Shown: positions 33,704 through 43,293, counted from the first letter of the stretch. The stretch: 64,000 nt of DNA from Alteromonas portus (GCF_005117025.1 NZ_SWCO01000007.1:310001-374000); one strand, 5' to 3'. The notes: generated by a model not told the origin, from the letters alone. Numbers and translations: made by a program.

Positions 33704-34708
33704 ATGAATGACATAGCAGTAAAATGTAAAAACATTTGGCCTGGGCTGGGTATTGCTACCATCACAGGCATGGCGGCCTTGTTTTTAAGTGAGCACTACA
33801 ATGCCCCTGCTATGTTGTTCGCTTTATTGTTAGGTATGGCGGTATCGTTTTTGTACCAAAACGATACGCCATGCGCTTGCGGTATCGATTTTACCGCGAG
33901 TACCTTGCTGCGCGCGGGTGTGGTTTTACTGGGCTTAAGAATAGCGCTAGGTGACTTGGCAGTGCTAGGATGGCAAACAGCGCTCATGCTTGCTGGTGCC
34001 ATTTTTACGACCATTGTTTTGGGCGTGGGCTTGGCAAAAGCGTTGGGGCTTCAAAAGCGCTTTGGTGCACTTACTGGCGGCTCCGTCGCTATTTGCGGTG
34101 CTTCTGCTGCGTTAGCCATCTCTACCATACTGCCAAAAGGTGAAAACCACGAGCGAGATACCCTGCTTACCGTTATAGGCGTAACGGCCATGTCCACTAT
34201 TGCGATGGTGCTTTATCCTATAATCGCGGGACAATTGGGTATGACAGACACGGAAGCTGGTATCTTTCTAGGCGGCACAATTCACGACGTGGCGCAGGTG
34301 GTAGGGGCTGGTTACTCGGTGTCAGAAAGTGCGGGTGATATGGCGACCCTTACCAAATTGGTGCGCGTAGCCATGCTGATGCCGGTAGTTCTGATCATGA
34401 TGCTCTTTATCAAAAGATTCTATAAAGCCAGTACCCAAGCAGAGGGTGGTGAAGTACCTAAAATGCCTCTGTTTCTTATCGGTTTTATTGCACTCATGCT
34501 GCTCAATAGTTTTGTGGCGTTACCAGAATTTATTATCGAAATGGGGACGCAGGTTTCTCGTTTTTTTCTGGTTGTTTCCATTACTGCGATTGGCATGAAG
34601 TCAAACTTAGGAAAGCTTGCCGAAGTCGGCATGCTTCCCATAGTCATGATAGTGGTTGAAACTCTTTGGATTGCATTGCTTATTCTCGGTTTTCTTTACG
34701 CTATGTAA
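33704..34708 (+). CDS. YeiH-family (UPF0324) putative sulfate/sulfite exporter
   Basis: 334 aa, about ten membrane segments. ATG 33704 (MNDIAVKCKN) is used, four bases after the dioxygenase stop; the longer frame would overlap it. Family features are GVVLLGLRIALGDL, the glycine-rich FGALTGGSVAICGASAALAI, and the GTIHDVAQVVGAGY motif. Members are predicted anion exporters, often next to sulfonate or cysteate genes, but biochemical proof is thin. Here it is translationally coupled to the dioxygenase and precedes the sulfite dehydrogenase, so export of sulfite or sulfate is the simplest job. With the TSUP protein at 29743 the locus has two exporters. Confidence 0.82.
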   Translation: MNDIAVKCKNIWPGLGIATITGMAALFLSEHYNAPAMLFALLLGMAVSFLYQNDTPCACGIDFTASTLLRAGVVLLGLRIALGDLAVLGWQTALMLAGAIFTTIVLGVGLAKALGLQKRFGALTGGSVAICGASAALAISTILPKGENHERDTLLTVIGVTAMSTIAMVLYPIIAGQLGMTDTEAGIFLGGTIHDVAQVVGAGYSVSESAGDMATLTKLVRVAMLMPVVLIMMLFIKRFYKASTQAEGGEVPKMPLFLIGFIALMLLNSFVALPEFIIEMGTQVSRFFLVVSITAIGMKSNLGKLAEVGMLPIVMIVVETLWIALLILGFLYAM

Positions 34709-34776
34709 AAGCCGTTTATCATTTTGCAGCAGCATATTTTAAATACAAAATCGTTTGTACTGATAAGGTGGTCTAA

Positions 34777-36075
34777 GTGAAAAAACGCGGTCTTCACGAA
34801 CTTTATGCCAAAGACCCTGTAAAAGCCGACGAACAGGTTTTTCAAAGAACCAGCAATACACTGACTCGCCGAGGTTTTATCAAAGGGTTAAAGTCACTGT
34901 CTTTGCTACTCGGTGCCGAAGTGGTGTACGGGCAATTTATGCCAGCGGGCCTCATTCCTGCAGCATTTGCGCAGGCCGACACGCCTTTCTCTATTAAAGG
35001 TAAAGACGGTTTAACCATACTCAATGACAGACCATTAAACGCAGAAACACCAGCACACCTATTGGATGATGTAGTCACACCTGCTTCGCGCTTTTTTGTA
35101 AGAAATAACGGTATTCCCCCGCAAGCGCCAGATGCAAGCAGCTGGACGCTTACTATTGAAGGGGAGTCTGCAGCACAGTCAAAAACCTTTACCCTTGAAG
35201 AACTAAAAGCTCAATTTAAGCATTACACCTATCAGCTAACACTTGAGTGTGGCGGAAATGGGCGGGCCGAGTTCTCACCGGCCGCTACCGGTAACCAGTG
35301 GACGACAGGAGCAGTAGGCTGCCCACGCTGGACAGGAGTGAGGCTAAAAGACGTGCTAAAAGCAGTGGGCGTAAAGGAAGACGCGGTTTACATTGGTTAT
35401 TACGGTGATGATCAGCATTTAAGCCGAACACCGGGCAAAGCGGCTATTTCTCGTGGCGTGCCCATCGACAAAGCGATGGAGGACGAGTCGTTAATCGCGT
35501 GGGCAATGAATGATGAACCGCTTCCCTTGATGAACGGCTTCCCGCTGCGGCTGGTATTTGGTGGCTGGCCTGCATCAACGTCAGGTAAGTGGCTTAAGAA
35601 AATTGTAATTCGAGACCGCGTGCACGACGGTGCAAAAATGTTGGGTAAAGCCTATAGAATGCCGTGTAAACCTGTAGCGCCTGGCGCGAAAGTTGCCGAC
35701 GAAGACATGTGTATTATTGAAGCTATGCCAGTTAAGTCGCTTATTACCTTTCCAAAGTCTGGCAGCGACCACTCTCTTAAAGAAAAGCTAACCGTTCGGG
35801 GACATGCATGGAGTGGTGAGGGCAAAATTGCCAAGGTGTTTACCTCTATCGATTTTGGCCAAACCTGGCATCTTGCTCAGCTGAACGCACCGGCAAACAG
35901 ACACGCATGGCAGCAGTTTAGTACTCAGATAAACTTCCCTCAGCAGGGCTATTACGAGGTATGGGCTAAAGCACAAGATGAGCATGGAAAGTCTCAGCCT
36001 ATGGTGCTACCTGGATGGAATCCAAAAGGGTATTTAAACAATGCCTGTCATCGTATAGCTGTGCGTGTGGTGTAG
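34777..36075 (+). CDS. Periplasmic molybdopterin sulfite dehydrogenase (SorA-like)
   Basis: 432 aa. Start GTG 34777, chosen for the AAGGTGG site just upstream and because it keeps the twin-arginine signal (TRRGFIKG, then a hydrophobic stretch ending AFAQA), which marks export of a folded cofactor enzyme. The oxidoreductase molybdopterin domain follows (FFVRNNG; C158 in LTLECGGNGR as molybdenum ligand; GNQWTTGAVGCPRWTGVRL; NGFPLRLVFGGWPASTSGKW), then the C-terminal Mo-co dimerisation domain (LTVRGHAWSGEG; YEVWAKAQDE). It would oxidise sulfite to sulfate and pass electrons to the cytochrome c encoded directly downstream, the SorAB arrangement. Confidence 0.9.
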   Translation: MKKRGLHELYAKDPVKADEQVFQRTSNTLTRRGFIKGLKSLSLLLGAEVVYGQFMPAGLIPAAFAQADTPFSIKGKDGLTILNDRPLNAETPAHLLDDVVTPASRFFVRNNGIPPQAPDASSWTLTIEGESAAQSKTFTLEELKAQFKHYTYQLTLECGGNGRAEFSPAATGNQWTTGAVGCPRWTGVRLKDVLKAVGVKEDAVYIGYYGDDQHLSRTPGKAAISRGVPIDKAMEDESLIAWAMNDEPLPLMNGFPLRLVFGGWPASTSGKWLKKIVIRDRVHDGAKMLGKAYRMPCKPVAPGAKVADEDMCIIEAMPVKSLITFPKSGSDHSLKEKLTVRGHAWSGEGKIAKVFTSIDFGQTWHLAQLNAPANRHAWQQFSTQINFPQQGYYEVWAKAQDEHGKSQPMVLPGWNPKGYLNNACHRIAVRVV

Positions 36076-36095
36076 GTAGAGTAGTGCAAGATTTT

Positions 36096-36524
36096 ATGTA
36101 TATTAAGGGGAATGGGGCACTGGGTATGGTTTGCATCGCCGTTCGACTTATCGCCTTAGTAGGGGGGCTTCACATATCCGTAGCAGCAGCCGATACCGAG
36201 ACCAATAAAACGATGGGCATGGTAAATTCATCAAAAGAGCATGTGCAGCATGACGTCGATCCTCAGTCAGGTCTTATAAAAGTAGAAGGCTTCAACTTAG
36301 TGTTAGCCCATTGCAGTGCCTGTCACTCTACTTCTCTTATTACTCAGAATGCCATGAGCCGTGAAAGGTGGCTTGAGACTATTCGCTGGATGCAAGAAAC
36401 GCAGAAACTGTGGCCACTGGGTGACGCAGAACCAATGATATTAGATTACCTATCAACCTGGTATGGACCTAAAAAAAGCGCCCGTCGTGCACCTCTACCA
36501 CCACATTTACTGCCTGCAAACTAA
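36096..36524 (+). CDS. Periplasmic c-type cytochrome, electron acceptor of sulfite dehydrogenase (SorB-like)
   Basis: 142 aa from ATG 36096; the frame is open upstream to 36015 but that would overlap the sulfite dehydrogenase, and only the shorter form begins with a clean signal peptide (MYIKGNGALGMVCIAVRLIA...SVAAA). One haem site, CSACH (C73, C76, H77), is present, and a methionine in the following QNAMSRERW or RWMQETQ segments can serve as axial ligand. Small mono-haem size and position 20 bp after the dehydrogenase fit SorB. It would hand electrons from sulfite to the respiratory chain. Confidence 0.88.
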   Translation: MYIKGNGALGMVCIAVRLIALVGGLHISVAAADTETNKTMGMVNSSKEHVQHDVDPQSGLIKVEGFNLVLAHCSACHSTSLITQNAMSRERWLETIRWMQETQKLWPLGDAEPMILDYLSTWYGPKKSARRAPLPPHLLPAN

Positions 36525-36674
36525 AAACAGAGATAATAGTTTAATTTATCCCCTCAGTTTTATAATTTTCTGCCGATAATCAAACAATAACGCTACTTCA
36601 GACTAATGGCTAAGACGATATAACCTCTGTTAGTCTGAACAAAATAATTCTATAAAAATAATCGGTATCTCCAC

Positions 36675-37757
36675 ATGTTTGTATCACGCAGTAAATTCGA
36701 AGAAAAAGAAGCTCAGGTTGTCCTATTAGAAAAACGCCTTCAAGAGACGCTAGATAGAGTGTCAACACTTGAAGCTGAAAACTTTGAATTGACCGCGGCT
36801 CTCGAAACTGCAAACAATGATGAAGCCTCCACCGCTAATTCGACAGTGATAAAGTGTCTAGTAGATTCTTTGTCGCAAGTTGAAGGTGTTCGTGAAACGG
36901 TTTTACGTTCATATGAAAAAATCAGTGCAGAAAGTCAGTCTATAGTAAACATCAACGATTTGTTCAGTGAATCGGCATCTACGCTCAGTAAAATCGTATC
37001 TGACATGAGTGGTCTCAATGTACAGATGGGCAGTATGAGCGAGCGTATTTCAGGTCTGTCGACAACGGCTGATAACATCAATAAATTTGTAACGACTATC
37101 ACCAGTATTTCCGATCAAACTAACTTGCTAGCACTCAATGCCGCTATTGAAGCTGCCCGCGCAGGCGATGCAGGTCGAGGCTTTAGCGTTGTAGCCGATG
37201 AGGTACGAGCGTTGGCAACGGAAACGAATAAATCTGCGACAGAAGTCTCAGAGCTTGTGAATGGTATTATTCAATCTACATCGAAAGCGGTGTCAGGCGT
37301 GAACGAACTGCGTGGAAACAACGAGCAGCTAGAGACAGGAATCAATCAGCTTAATAGCAGTTACCAATCTATGGTCCAGCATTGCGACAGCATGAAAACG
37401 ACAATCAGTGAAGGTGCAATGGCTACGTTCATTCAAACTGTAAAGTTAGATCACGTTGTTTGGAAATCTGGTATTTACGAGGTGTTGTGCGGCTTTAGCA
37501 ATAAATCAGCAGCTGATTTCAGTGATCACATGAACTGTCGTTTAGGTCAGTGGTTTAGTGAAAATGCGAATAGCCCAATTGGGCAGACTACCGCGTTCAG
37601 AGAGATTGAAGCCCCTCATGCAAAAGTGCATAGTAGCGGTCTAGACGCGATTAGAGCGAAACAAGCGGGTAAAAATGCAGAGGCTGATGCTAAACTACTA
37701 GAAATGGAACAGGCGAGCGAGCGTGTAATGATGCTTCTTGACCGGTTGGCTGGTTAA
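36675..37757 (+). CDS. Soluble chemoreceptor (MCP) with C-terminal CZB zinc domain
   Basis: 360 aa, no membrane segment. A short coiled coil (residues 5-45) leads to the MCP signalling domain with the invariant hairpin tip [33 protein letters not shown]. The last 120 residues form a chemoreceptor zinc-binding (CZB) domain: LDHVVWK, CRLGQWF, and HAKVHSSG supply the His-Cys-His-His ligands. CZB receptors sense zinc availability or hypochlorite through the zinc-bound cysteine. The gene lies 150 bp downstream of the sulfite dehydrogenase pair on the same strand without a visible terminator, but has its own start region; a link with sulfite is possible but unproven. Confidence 0.9.
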   Translation: MFVSRSKFEEKEAQVVLLEKRLQETLDRVSTLEAENFELTAALETANNDEASTANSTVIKCLVDSLSQVEGVRETVLRSYEKISAESQSIVNINDLFSESASTLSKIVSDMSGLNVQMGSMSERISGLSTTADNINKFVTTITSISDQTNLLALNAAIEAARAGDAGRGFSVVADEVRALATETNKSATEVSELVNGIIQSTSKAVSGVNELRGNNEQLETGINQLNSSYQSMVQHCDSMKTTISEGAMATFIQTVKLDHVVWKSGIYEVLCGFSNKSAADFSDHMNCRLGQWFSENANSPIGQTTAFREIEAPHAKVHSSGLDAIRAKQAGKNAEADAKLLEMEQASERVMMLLDRLAG

Positions 37758-37832
37758 GCTATTGTGTGCTGAAGCACAAATGAATATGGCGTACGCTTAC
37801 TAACGAGCGGACGGACAATGGAGGGCTTTGGG

Positions 37833-39338
37833 GTGAGTGATGCATCGTATTCCACCGAAAACGAACGTATTCGTGCGCTCGAAGCCCGGGTCAGCTCGCT
37901 GGAGCGACAGCTAAAGCGTCAGAAAATAGCACGTAAAAACGCAGAATCTTTTTTAGAAACCTACTCTCAGGATGCTTACCTTGCCAATCAGGCACTGCGA
38001 AAAGCACTCAAAGACTCTAAACAAAGAGAGCGCCAGCTGCTTTATCTTAATCGAACGGCCTCTCAACTTACTCACGCCAAGTCTGGGGAAAGCTATATAT
38101 TCTCGGCCCTTGAGTCTGCCGTTGAATTCAGTGGTGCATATTGCGGTAAAGCTTTTACCGTAAAAGATGACGAACTCATTATTGGCAACGATAACAAGGT
38201 ACTTGTTCAGGGACAGGGCTGGGTAACCTCTCACACTCTCTCGCAATTTATCCAAGAAGAAACGCCTTTAGATTTACGAGAAAGCTACTCTCATTGGTGT
38301 GTAAGTGCGGTGATACAGCCCGAAACAGATAAAGAATCCCGTTTGCTTCACTTTATGCACGAAATGTCGAAGGGGGAATATACGTGGTTAGTTTTGCTGA
38401 CCAAAGACGATAACCTGGAAGAAGAGACGCTTTACGTTTTAGATACCACAAAGCACTACCTCAACATCACGTCTCGGTACCAAAATAAAAAAACGGAATT
38501 GAGTACCAGGCAGCTTGAATTGAGTAATGTGAAAAAGGATCGAGATTTCCTTGAAGAAAGGTTGGTCAGTGCAGATAAGATGGCCATGTTAGGTCAGCTT
38601 GCTGCTGGTATAGCGCACGAAATAAACAATCCTATTGGTTACGTTCGAAGTAACACTGTTGTTGCAAAAGAAATCTTCAATGATTATCAACGTGCCCTTG
38701 AAGAAATTGGTAGTCTTTGTCAGCAAGCAGGTGGTGAAATTGCGTCGCATTTTATGGCGCTAGAGAAGCGTTTTTCGCTAAAAGACAGCGCCGCAGAAAT
38801 TGCAGAAATGTTTGATGAGTCTCACGAAGGCATCGAACGTATTATCGAGATAGTAAAGGCGCTAAGAAGCTTTTCTTATCCAGGGTCGGGTAAGCATTCG
38901 CAAATTAGCGCTATCGACGCAATGAACACGGCTATTAAGCTCACTAACAACCTTCATCGTTATCGCAATGCGGTGCGTTTTGAAGTACCTGACGAAGATG
39001 TCTTTTTCAGCGGGAACTCTGGACAGATTCAGCAGGTGCTGGTGAACTTTTTAACTAATGCAATTTATGCGACCCCCGAAGGAAAATGCATTACGTTAAA
39101 AGTGCAAAAGAGTGAACTCGATGTTTCCCTTGTTGTTGAAGACGAAGGTGAGGGCATGTCAAAAGAAACGTTAAGTAAAGTGTTTACTCCTTTTTTTACG
39201 ACCAAGCCGCCAGGTGAGGGCACGGGTTTAGGTATGTCTATCTCTATGACCATTGTCGAAGAGCACAATGGAAAGATAGATATAATTAGCGCTGAGGGCA
39301 AAGGGACGAAAGTATCCGTTGTGTTGCCATTACCCTAA
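37833..39338 (+). CDS. Cytoplasmic sensor histidine kinase
   Basis: 501 aa. GTG 37833 is preferred as start because GGAGGG lies seven bases upstream; an ATG five codons earlier (37818) has no such site. An N-terminal coiled coil (ENERIRALEARVSSLERQL) precedes a divergent sensory region of about 150 residues with GAF-like character, a second coiled coil, the dimerisation domain with H262 (AAGIAHEINNPIGYVRSN), and an HATPase domain (NFLTNAIYATPEG; VEDEGEGMS; FFTTKPPGEGTGLGMSI). No transmembrane segment or receiver domain. It is flanked by two chemoreceptors and probably belongs to the same sensory group; its response regulator is not in the window. Confidence 0.88.
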   Translation: MSDASYSTENERIRALEARVSSLERQLKRQKIARKNAESFLETYSQDAYLANQALRKALKDSKQRERQLLYLNRTASQLTHAKSGESYIFSALESAVEFSGAYCGKAFTVKDDELIIGNDNKVLVQGQGWVTSHTLSQFIQEETPLDLRESYSHWCVSAVIQPETDKESRLLHFMHEMSKGEYTWLVLLTKDDNLEEETLYVLDTTKHYLNITSRYQNKKTELSTRQLELSNVKKDRDFLEERLVSADKMAMLGQLAAGIAHEINNPIGYVRSNTVVAKEIFNDYQRALEEIGSLCQQAGGEIASHFMALEKRFSLKDSAAEIAEMFDESHEGIERIIEIVKALRSFSYPGSGKHSQISAIDAMNTAIKLTNNLHRYRNAVRFEVPDEDVFFSGNSGQIQQVLVNFLTNAIYATPEGKCITLKVQKSELDVSLVVEDEGEGMSKETLSKVFTPFFTTKPPGEGTGLGMSISMTIVEEHNGKIDIISAEGKGTKVSVVLPLP

Positions 39339-39491
39339 AGTATAAAATGCTTCATTAACTCATTGATAGATTATAATATTTCTCTAATTTTTCTATAAGC
39401 TAGACAGTGGCTGTTTATGTTCTAGTCTTATGATAAAGCAAAGGCTTTCTGCTCTATGGATGAGTGCTTTGCAAAATGGAGAAAGTATTTG

Positions 39492-41075
39492 ATGAGAAAT
39501 AACCAGCCTGTTACCCAAAAAGAGTATAAGTTTCCCCCCCACCATCGCCTTATTTCATCAACTGATAAGCGTGGCGTTATACAGCACTGTAACAATGAAT
39601 TCGTGGAAGCAAGTGGCTTTACGCGAGAAGAGTTAATAGGAAAGAACCACAACCTGATCCGTCACCCTGATATGCCTGCGCCTGTATTTAAAGAAATGTG
39701 GCGTACCTTGGAATCTGGTCAAAGTTGGCTAGGATTGGTGAAAAATAGAAGGAAAAATGGTGACCACTATTGGGTGTCGGCATTCGTAACGCCTGTTTAT
39801 GAAGGCAAAACGGTAGTTGGGTATGAGTCTGTTCGCGTACCGGCTTTAAATGACGAGATAGCACGGGCATCTAGCGTTTACGCTAGAATGCAGGAAGGAA
39901 AATCTGCGGTATCACCAATATCGCGACTTGGGCAAGGCCTCATGCATATGGCGCCTACATTACTGACAAGCGCCCTTCTTGTTTTAGTACTCGCGTTTAC
40001 CCATGGTTGGGCAGCAGCAGGCATTGCACTGCTTGGCGCTATAGTTTTAATGATTGCTCAAGAAGACAAAACCAGAAAAGACTGGGGCGCGCTACTTTCT
40101 CTTAGCCCGGAAAGCTATGCTAATGAAACGGTGGCCCAAACCTACTTCCCAGATCTACCCCATATAAGCCAAGCCAAACTCGCACTTGGGTGTGAACTTG
40201 CCAGAAATCGCACGGCGTTAACCCGAATTAAAGATGCGTCAGCAGGCCTTGAGTCGATAGCCAACACTACGCATCAACAAGCAGAAAGTACCAGTGCTGC
40301 CGTTGTTCAGCAAAATCAAGCAACACAGCAAATTGCGTCTGCAGTAACGCAAATGAGCCAAGCGATTCAAGAAGTGGCTGAACGTGTAGAAGGTAACGCA
40401 AAAAGCGCAAGGACAGCGGCATCTAATGTAGAAACAGGAAATCGAAAAGCCGAAGAGGCCATGCAGGCGATTGTTGCGTTGCGTGAGGCAGTTGAATCAA
40501 TTTCTACCACGGTGACAGAACTTGCTCAATCAACCAGTGATATTGGTGAAGCGGCGAATATCATCTCTACCATCGCAGAGCAAACTAACCTGCTAGCCCT
40601 TAACGCCGCAATTGAAGCCGCTAGAGCTGGCGAGCAAGGACGAGGTTTTGCGGTTGTAGCCGACGAGGTACGTACCTTAGCTTCGAAAACCCGCGAATCG
40701 ACTGACAAAATCCACAACATTATTAATGAATTGGCAGAACGTTCTGACCGCGCTGTTAGAGTATCAACGGAAGGACTAGCTTCAGCAGAGCACGGCAGTG
40801 CGATAGTAGAAGAAACCCGGGGTGCATTGTTTGAAATTAACAATGCTGTGAAAGGTATTGCCGATGCCACAGTAGAGATGTCTTCTGCTGTGGAAGAACA
40901 AAGCACGGTGGCAGAGCATATCAACCAGCAGTTAGTAGAGGTTGCTGACGGCGCGTCTGAAACCCAGCGTTCATCTGAAGCATCGCTTGCAGCAAGTCAC
41001 GATTTGCGCGCAACGGTTAATCAGGTTCACGAGTTAATATTGCGTTTCAGTACAGATAAGCGAGTGGGAGAGTAA
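39492..41075 (+). CDS. PAS-containing membrane chemoreceptor (Aer-like)
   Basis: 527 aa from ATG 39492 (GGAGAA eight bases before; the upstream ATG at 39456 has no site). The N-terminal PAS domain (residues about 15-115: [61 protein letters not shown]) is of the Aer type that binds FAD and senses redox state. Two short membrane segments lie around 155-200, followed by the MCP signalling domain with [33 protein letters not shown]. It would steer swimming by energy or oxygen status. It is the last of the three sensory genes. Confidence 0.92.
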   Translation: MRNNQPVTQKEYKFPPHHRLISSTDKRGVIQHCNNEFVEASGFTREELIGKNHNLIRHPDMPAPVFKEMWRTLESGQSWLGLVKNRRKNGDHYWVSAFVTPVYEGKTVVGYESVRVPALNDEIARASSVYARMQEGKSAVSPISRLGQGLMHMAPTLLTSALLVLVLAFTHGWAAAGIALLGAIVLMIAQEDKTRKDWGALLSLSPESYANETVAQTYFPDLPHISQAKLALGCELARNRTALTRIKDASAGLESIANTTHQQAESTSAAVVQQNQATQQIASAVTQMSQAIQEVAERVEGNAKSARTAASNVETGNRKAEEAMQAIVALREAVESISTTVTELAQSTSDIGEAANIISTIAEQTNLLALNAAIEAARAGEQGRGFAVVADEVRTLASKTRESTDKIHNIINELAERSDRAVRVSTEGLASAEHGSAIVEETRGALFEINNAVKGIADATVEMSSAVEEQSTVAEHINQQLVEVADGASETQRSSEASLAASHDLRATVNQVHELILRFSTDKRVGE

Positions 41076-41173
41076 TTCTCTCCCCAGCGCTTTTCATTGA
41101 AGACCTATTGGTGCTCAGGTGAGGGGCTAAATGGAAGTTTTTTAGCCCGAAATCACGCTGTAAGCATAGGTAC

Positions 41174-42511
41174 TTATGAGTTCGCATTGAGTCCTGCGTG
41201 TAGGCCTCGTTTATAGGCCGCCACAGCGGGAAACAGCGAAACCAAGTATGTGCACCCCAGTATCAGTAAAATGATGATAACACTGCTTTGACCAAACAGC
41301 GGGCTGCTTAAAAACAATCCATAGGTACTGCTTAACCAAGGTTTTAACATGCTCATAAGCCCCGCTACTAAGCCTAAACTTAGTGCGGCACTTACAGTCG
41401 TAAGCAGCATAGCTTCAATCTGTATGAGTAGCAGTAAGGTAAATGGTCCTGCGCCTATGGTTCGTAAAACGGCGATTTCTTGATAACGTTCTCTCATCGT
41501 CGCCAGCAGCATAGTCGCAAGCCCAATTAGCGCGCAGATGACGATAAGACCGGAAAGACCAAGCAATAGCGACTCTACATTTCCCATAATCTGCCAAAGC
41601 TCAGCGAGCGCCATGCCCGGTAGTATCGCCATAAGCGGCTCTTTTTTACTTTGATTAATTTGATACTGCAACTGTAGCGCAGTTACCCGATGTTTTAGCC
41701 CAAGCATCACCACAGATACTGACTCAGGCGTGAACGCTTCGCTATTGTAAGGCGCATGTTCTTCGGTATGTTTGTCATGCTCATGCTCATGCTCATGCTC
41801 ATGCTCATGCTCATGCTCATGCTCGTTCGCCTTGTCAGCAGATTTACGGCCTAACATTGAGGTGGGCGAAAGTTTAGGTCCTGTGTGGGCTTCTTCAAGC
41901 CCCTGTAAGGTTACGTATACAGCTTTATCTACGGGCGTACCGGTTTTCTTAAGAACACCTGAGATAGTGAAAGGGTGATCATCATGGTTGTTGAAAGACA
42001 CGCTTCCCAAACCGTGGGAAATAATAATCTTATCCCCTACCTTGTACCCCAATGATTTGGCAATGTCTGCACCAACAACCGTAGACAGTGGCTGCGTAAA
42101 TACCGAGCCTTCTGCCATTTCAAGCGACTGCATATCACCATATTTAAAGTGGTCAAAAAAGCTGTTGGTCGTACCTACCACCCTAAAACCTCGGTGAGTA
42201 TCACCTAAAGAGAGTGGAATGAGCCACGATACCTGTTTGTTTGATTTAAGCGAAGCAACACTTTTATATTCAATACCCTTGGTGGGCGTGCCTATATTAA
42301 ACACCGACGACAGGAGTAAATTTAGCTGTCCACTTGGTGCGCCAACAATAAGGTCAACACCGGAAACGGTGCGCGTAAAACTGGTTTTCACTTGGCTGCG
42401 AATAATGTCCACGCACAAAAGTAAACTGATGCTGATGGTAATGCTTAGAAGCGTGAGAATTGCTGTGGTTTTCCTGCGCTTTAAGCTTTCAATAGCAATG
42501 GTGCTAAGCAT
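41174..42511 (-). CDS. FtsX/MacB-like ABC permease with histidine-glutamate loop
   Basis: 445 aa with the FtsX-type layout: one N-terminal membrane segment (TTAILTLLSITISISLLLCV), a large periplasmic domain, and three C-terminal segments (from about 310; LIGLATMLLATMRERYQEIAVLRTIGAG). Inserted in the periplasmic domain near residues 230-246 is (HE)8 followed by HDKHTEEH, an obvious divalent-metal (probably zinc) binding loop. The start overlaps the ATPase stop as TAATG, so the pair is translationally coupled. A Zur-like palindrome precedes the operon. The pair recalls the Zur-controlled PA4064-PA4065 genes of Pseudomonas aeruginosa, whose transported substrate is not known to me. Confidence 0.85.
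   Translation of the reverse strand: MLSTIAIESLKRRKTTAILTLLSITISISLLLCVDIIRSQVKTSFTRTVSGVDLIVGAPSGQLNLLLSSVFNIGTPTKGIEYKSVASLKSNKQVSWLIPLSLGDTHRGFRVVGTTNSFFDHFKYGDMQSLEMAEGSVFTQPLSTVVGADIAKSLGYKVGDKIIISHGLGSVSFNNHDDHPFTISGVLKKTGTPVDKAVYVTLQGLEEAHTGPKLSPTSMLGRKSADKANEHEHEHEHEHEHEHEHDKHTEEHAPYNSEAFTPESVSVVMLGLKHRVTALQLQYQINQSKKEPLMAILPGMALAELWQIMGNVESLLLGLSGLIVICALIGLATMLLATMRERYQEIAVLRTIGAGPFTLLLLIQIEAMLLTTVSAALSLGLVAGLMSMLKPWLSSTYGLFLSSPLFGQSSVIIILLILGCTYLVSLFPAVAAYKRGLHAGLNANS
41775..41822. repeat. Hexanucleotide tandem repeat (TCATGC)8 coding for a His-Glu run
   Basis: Eight perfect copies of TCATGC on the plus strand, reading GCATGA-type units that encode alternating Glu and His in the permease. 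Because the unit is six bases, slippage would lengthen or shorten the metal-binding loop two residues at a time without breaking the frame. Confidence 0.95.
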
Positions 42512-43293
42512 TACGCACGCTCCTGAACTATTTGTGTCTTATCGCCTGAAGCCTTTACGTGGTTAGTACACGGGCTTAATTCACTCATACTGCAATGGCG
42601 GTCAAAATAACTCTCCATGGCTTTGTCATGACTAACAAAAATCATGGTGCTCTCAGCTGCCACATCTTTTAGTAGTGACATAAAGCTATCTCTGGCATCA
42701 GTATCTAACGCAGAGGTCGGCTCATCGACAATTAATAATTGTGGGTCGTTAATCAGTGCTCTGGCAATAGCAACGCGCTGCTGCTGACCAATACTTAATG
42801 CGTCAGCTTTCGCATGTAGCACGTGAGATGGCAGCTGTAGTTTGTCCAGTAAATGACGAAGCTGTGCGTCTGCTGTTTCTTTGCTTGTTTTAGCACCCGC
42901 AAAGTACACCGCCGCATTAATGTTTTGTGCCACAGAAAGGTAAGGAATAAGGTTAAATTGTTGAAAAACAACGCCAATATTGCGTGCTCTAAACTTGTCC
43001 CGCTGTCGGTTCGATAATGCGGAGAAGGGTTGCTCTAATAAAGCGATGTCGCCCTGAGTTGGAGTTAACGTTCCGCACAGCAAATTGAGTAATGTGCTCT
43101 TTCCGCTACCTGAAGGCCCTGAAAGAAAAACGTGTTCACCTTTCGAAACTTGCCACGCTTCAATGTCAATGATGGGGGCACTTTCTTTGGTGTACGAAAA
43201 CTGTAAGTTGCTTACTTCTATTGCTGTTTTGCACTCTTTTTCCAACGCGTTACGCTGGGAATGAGTGCTATTGTTTTTATTGATGGTATTCAC
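42511..43293 (-). CDS. ABC transporter ATPase (LolD/MacB type)
   Basis: 260 aa. Walker A is GPSGSGKSTLL, the Q-loop VVFQQFNLIPYLSVAQNI, the ABC signature LSIGQQQRVAIARAL, Walker B LLIVDEPTSALD and the H-loop FVSHD, all intact. The family energises FtsX-like permeases that act on periplasmic or lipid substrates by mechanotransmission rather than classical transport. It is the first gene of the two-gene operon and lies 135 bp downstream of a Zur-like palindrome. No periplasmic partner protein or TolC gene is adjacent. Confidence 0.92.
   Translation of the reverse strand: MNTINKNNSTHSQRNALEKECKTAIEVSNLQFSYTKESAPIIDIEAWQVSKGEHVFLSGPSGSGKSTLLNLLCGTLTPTQGDIALLEQPFSALSNRQRDKFRARNIGVVFQQFNLIPYLSVAQNINAAVYFAGAKTSKETADAQLRHLLDKLQLPSHVLHAKADALSIGQQQRVAIARALINDPQLLIVDEPTSALDTDARDSFMSLLKDVAAESTMIFVSHDKAMESYFDRHCSMSELSPCTNHVKASGDKTQIVQERA

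Noticed and set aside
41772..41978. Plus-strand ORF reading the hexanucleotide repeat as a Cys-Ser run
   Set aside because: Antisense shadow of the permease gene created by the repeat; no start site or conservation expected.
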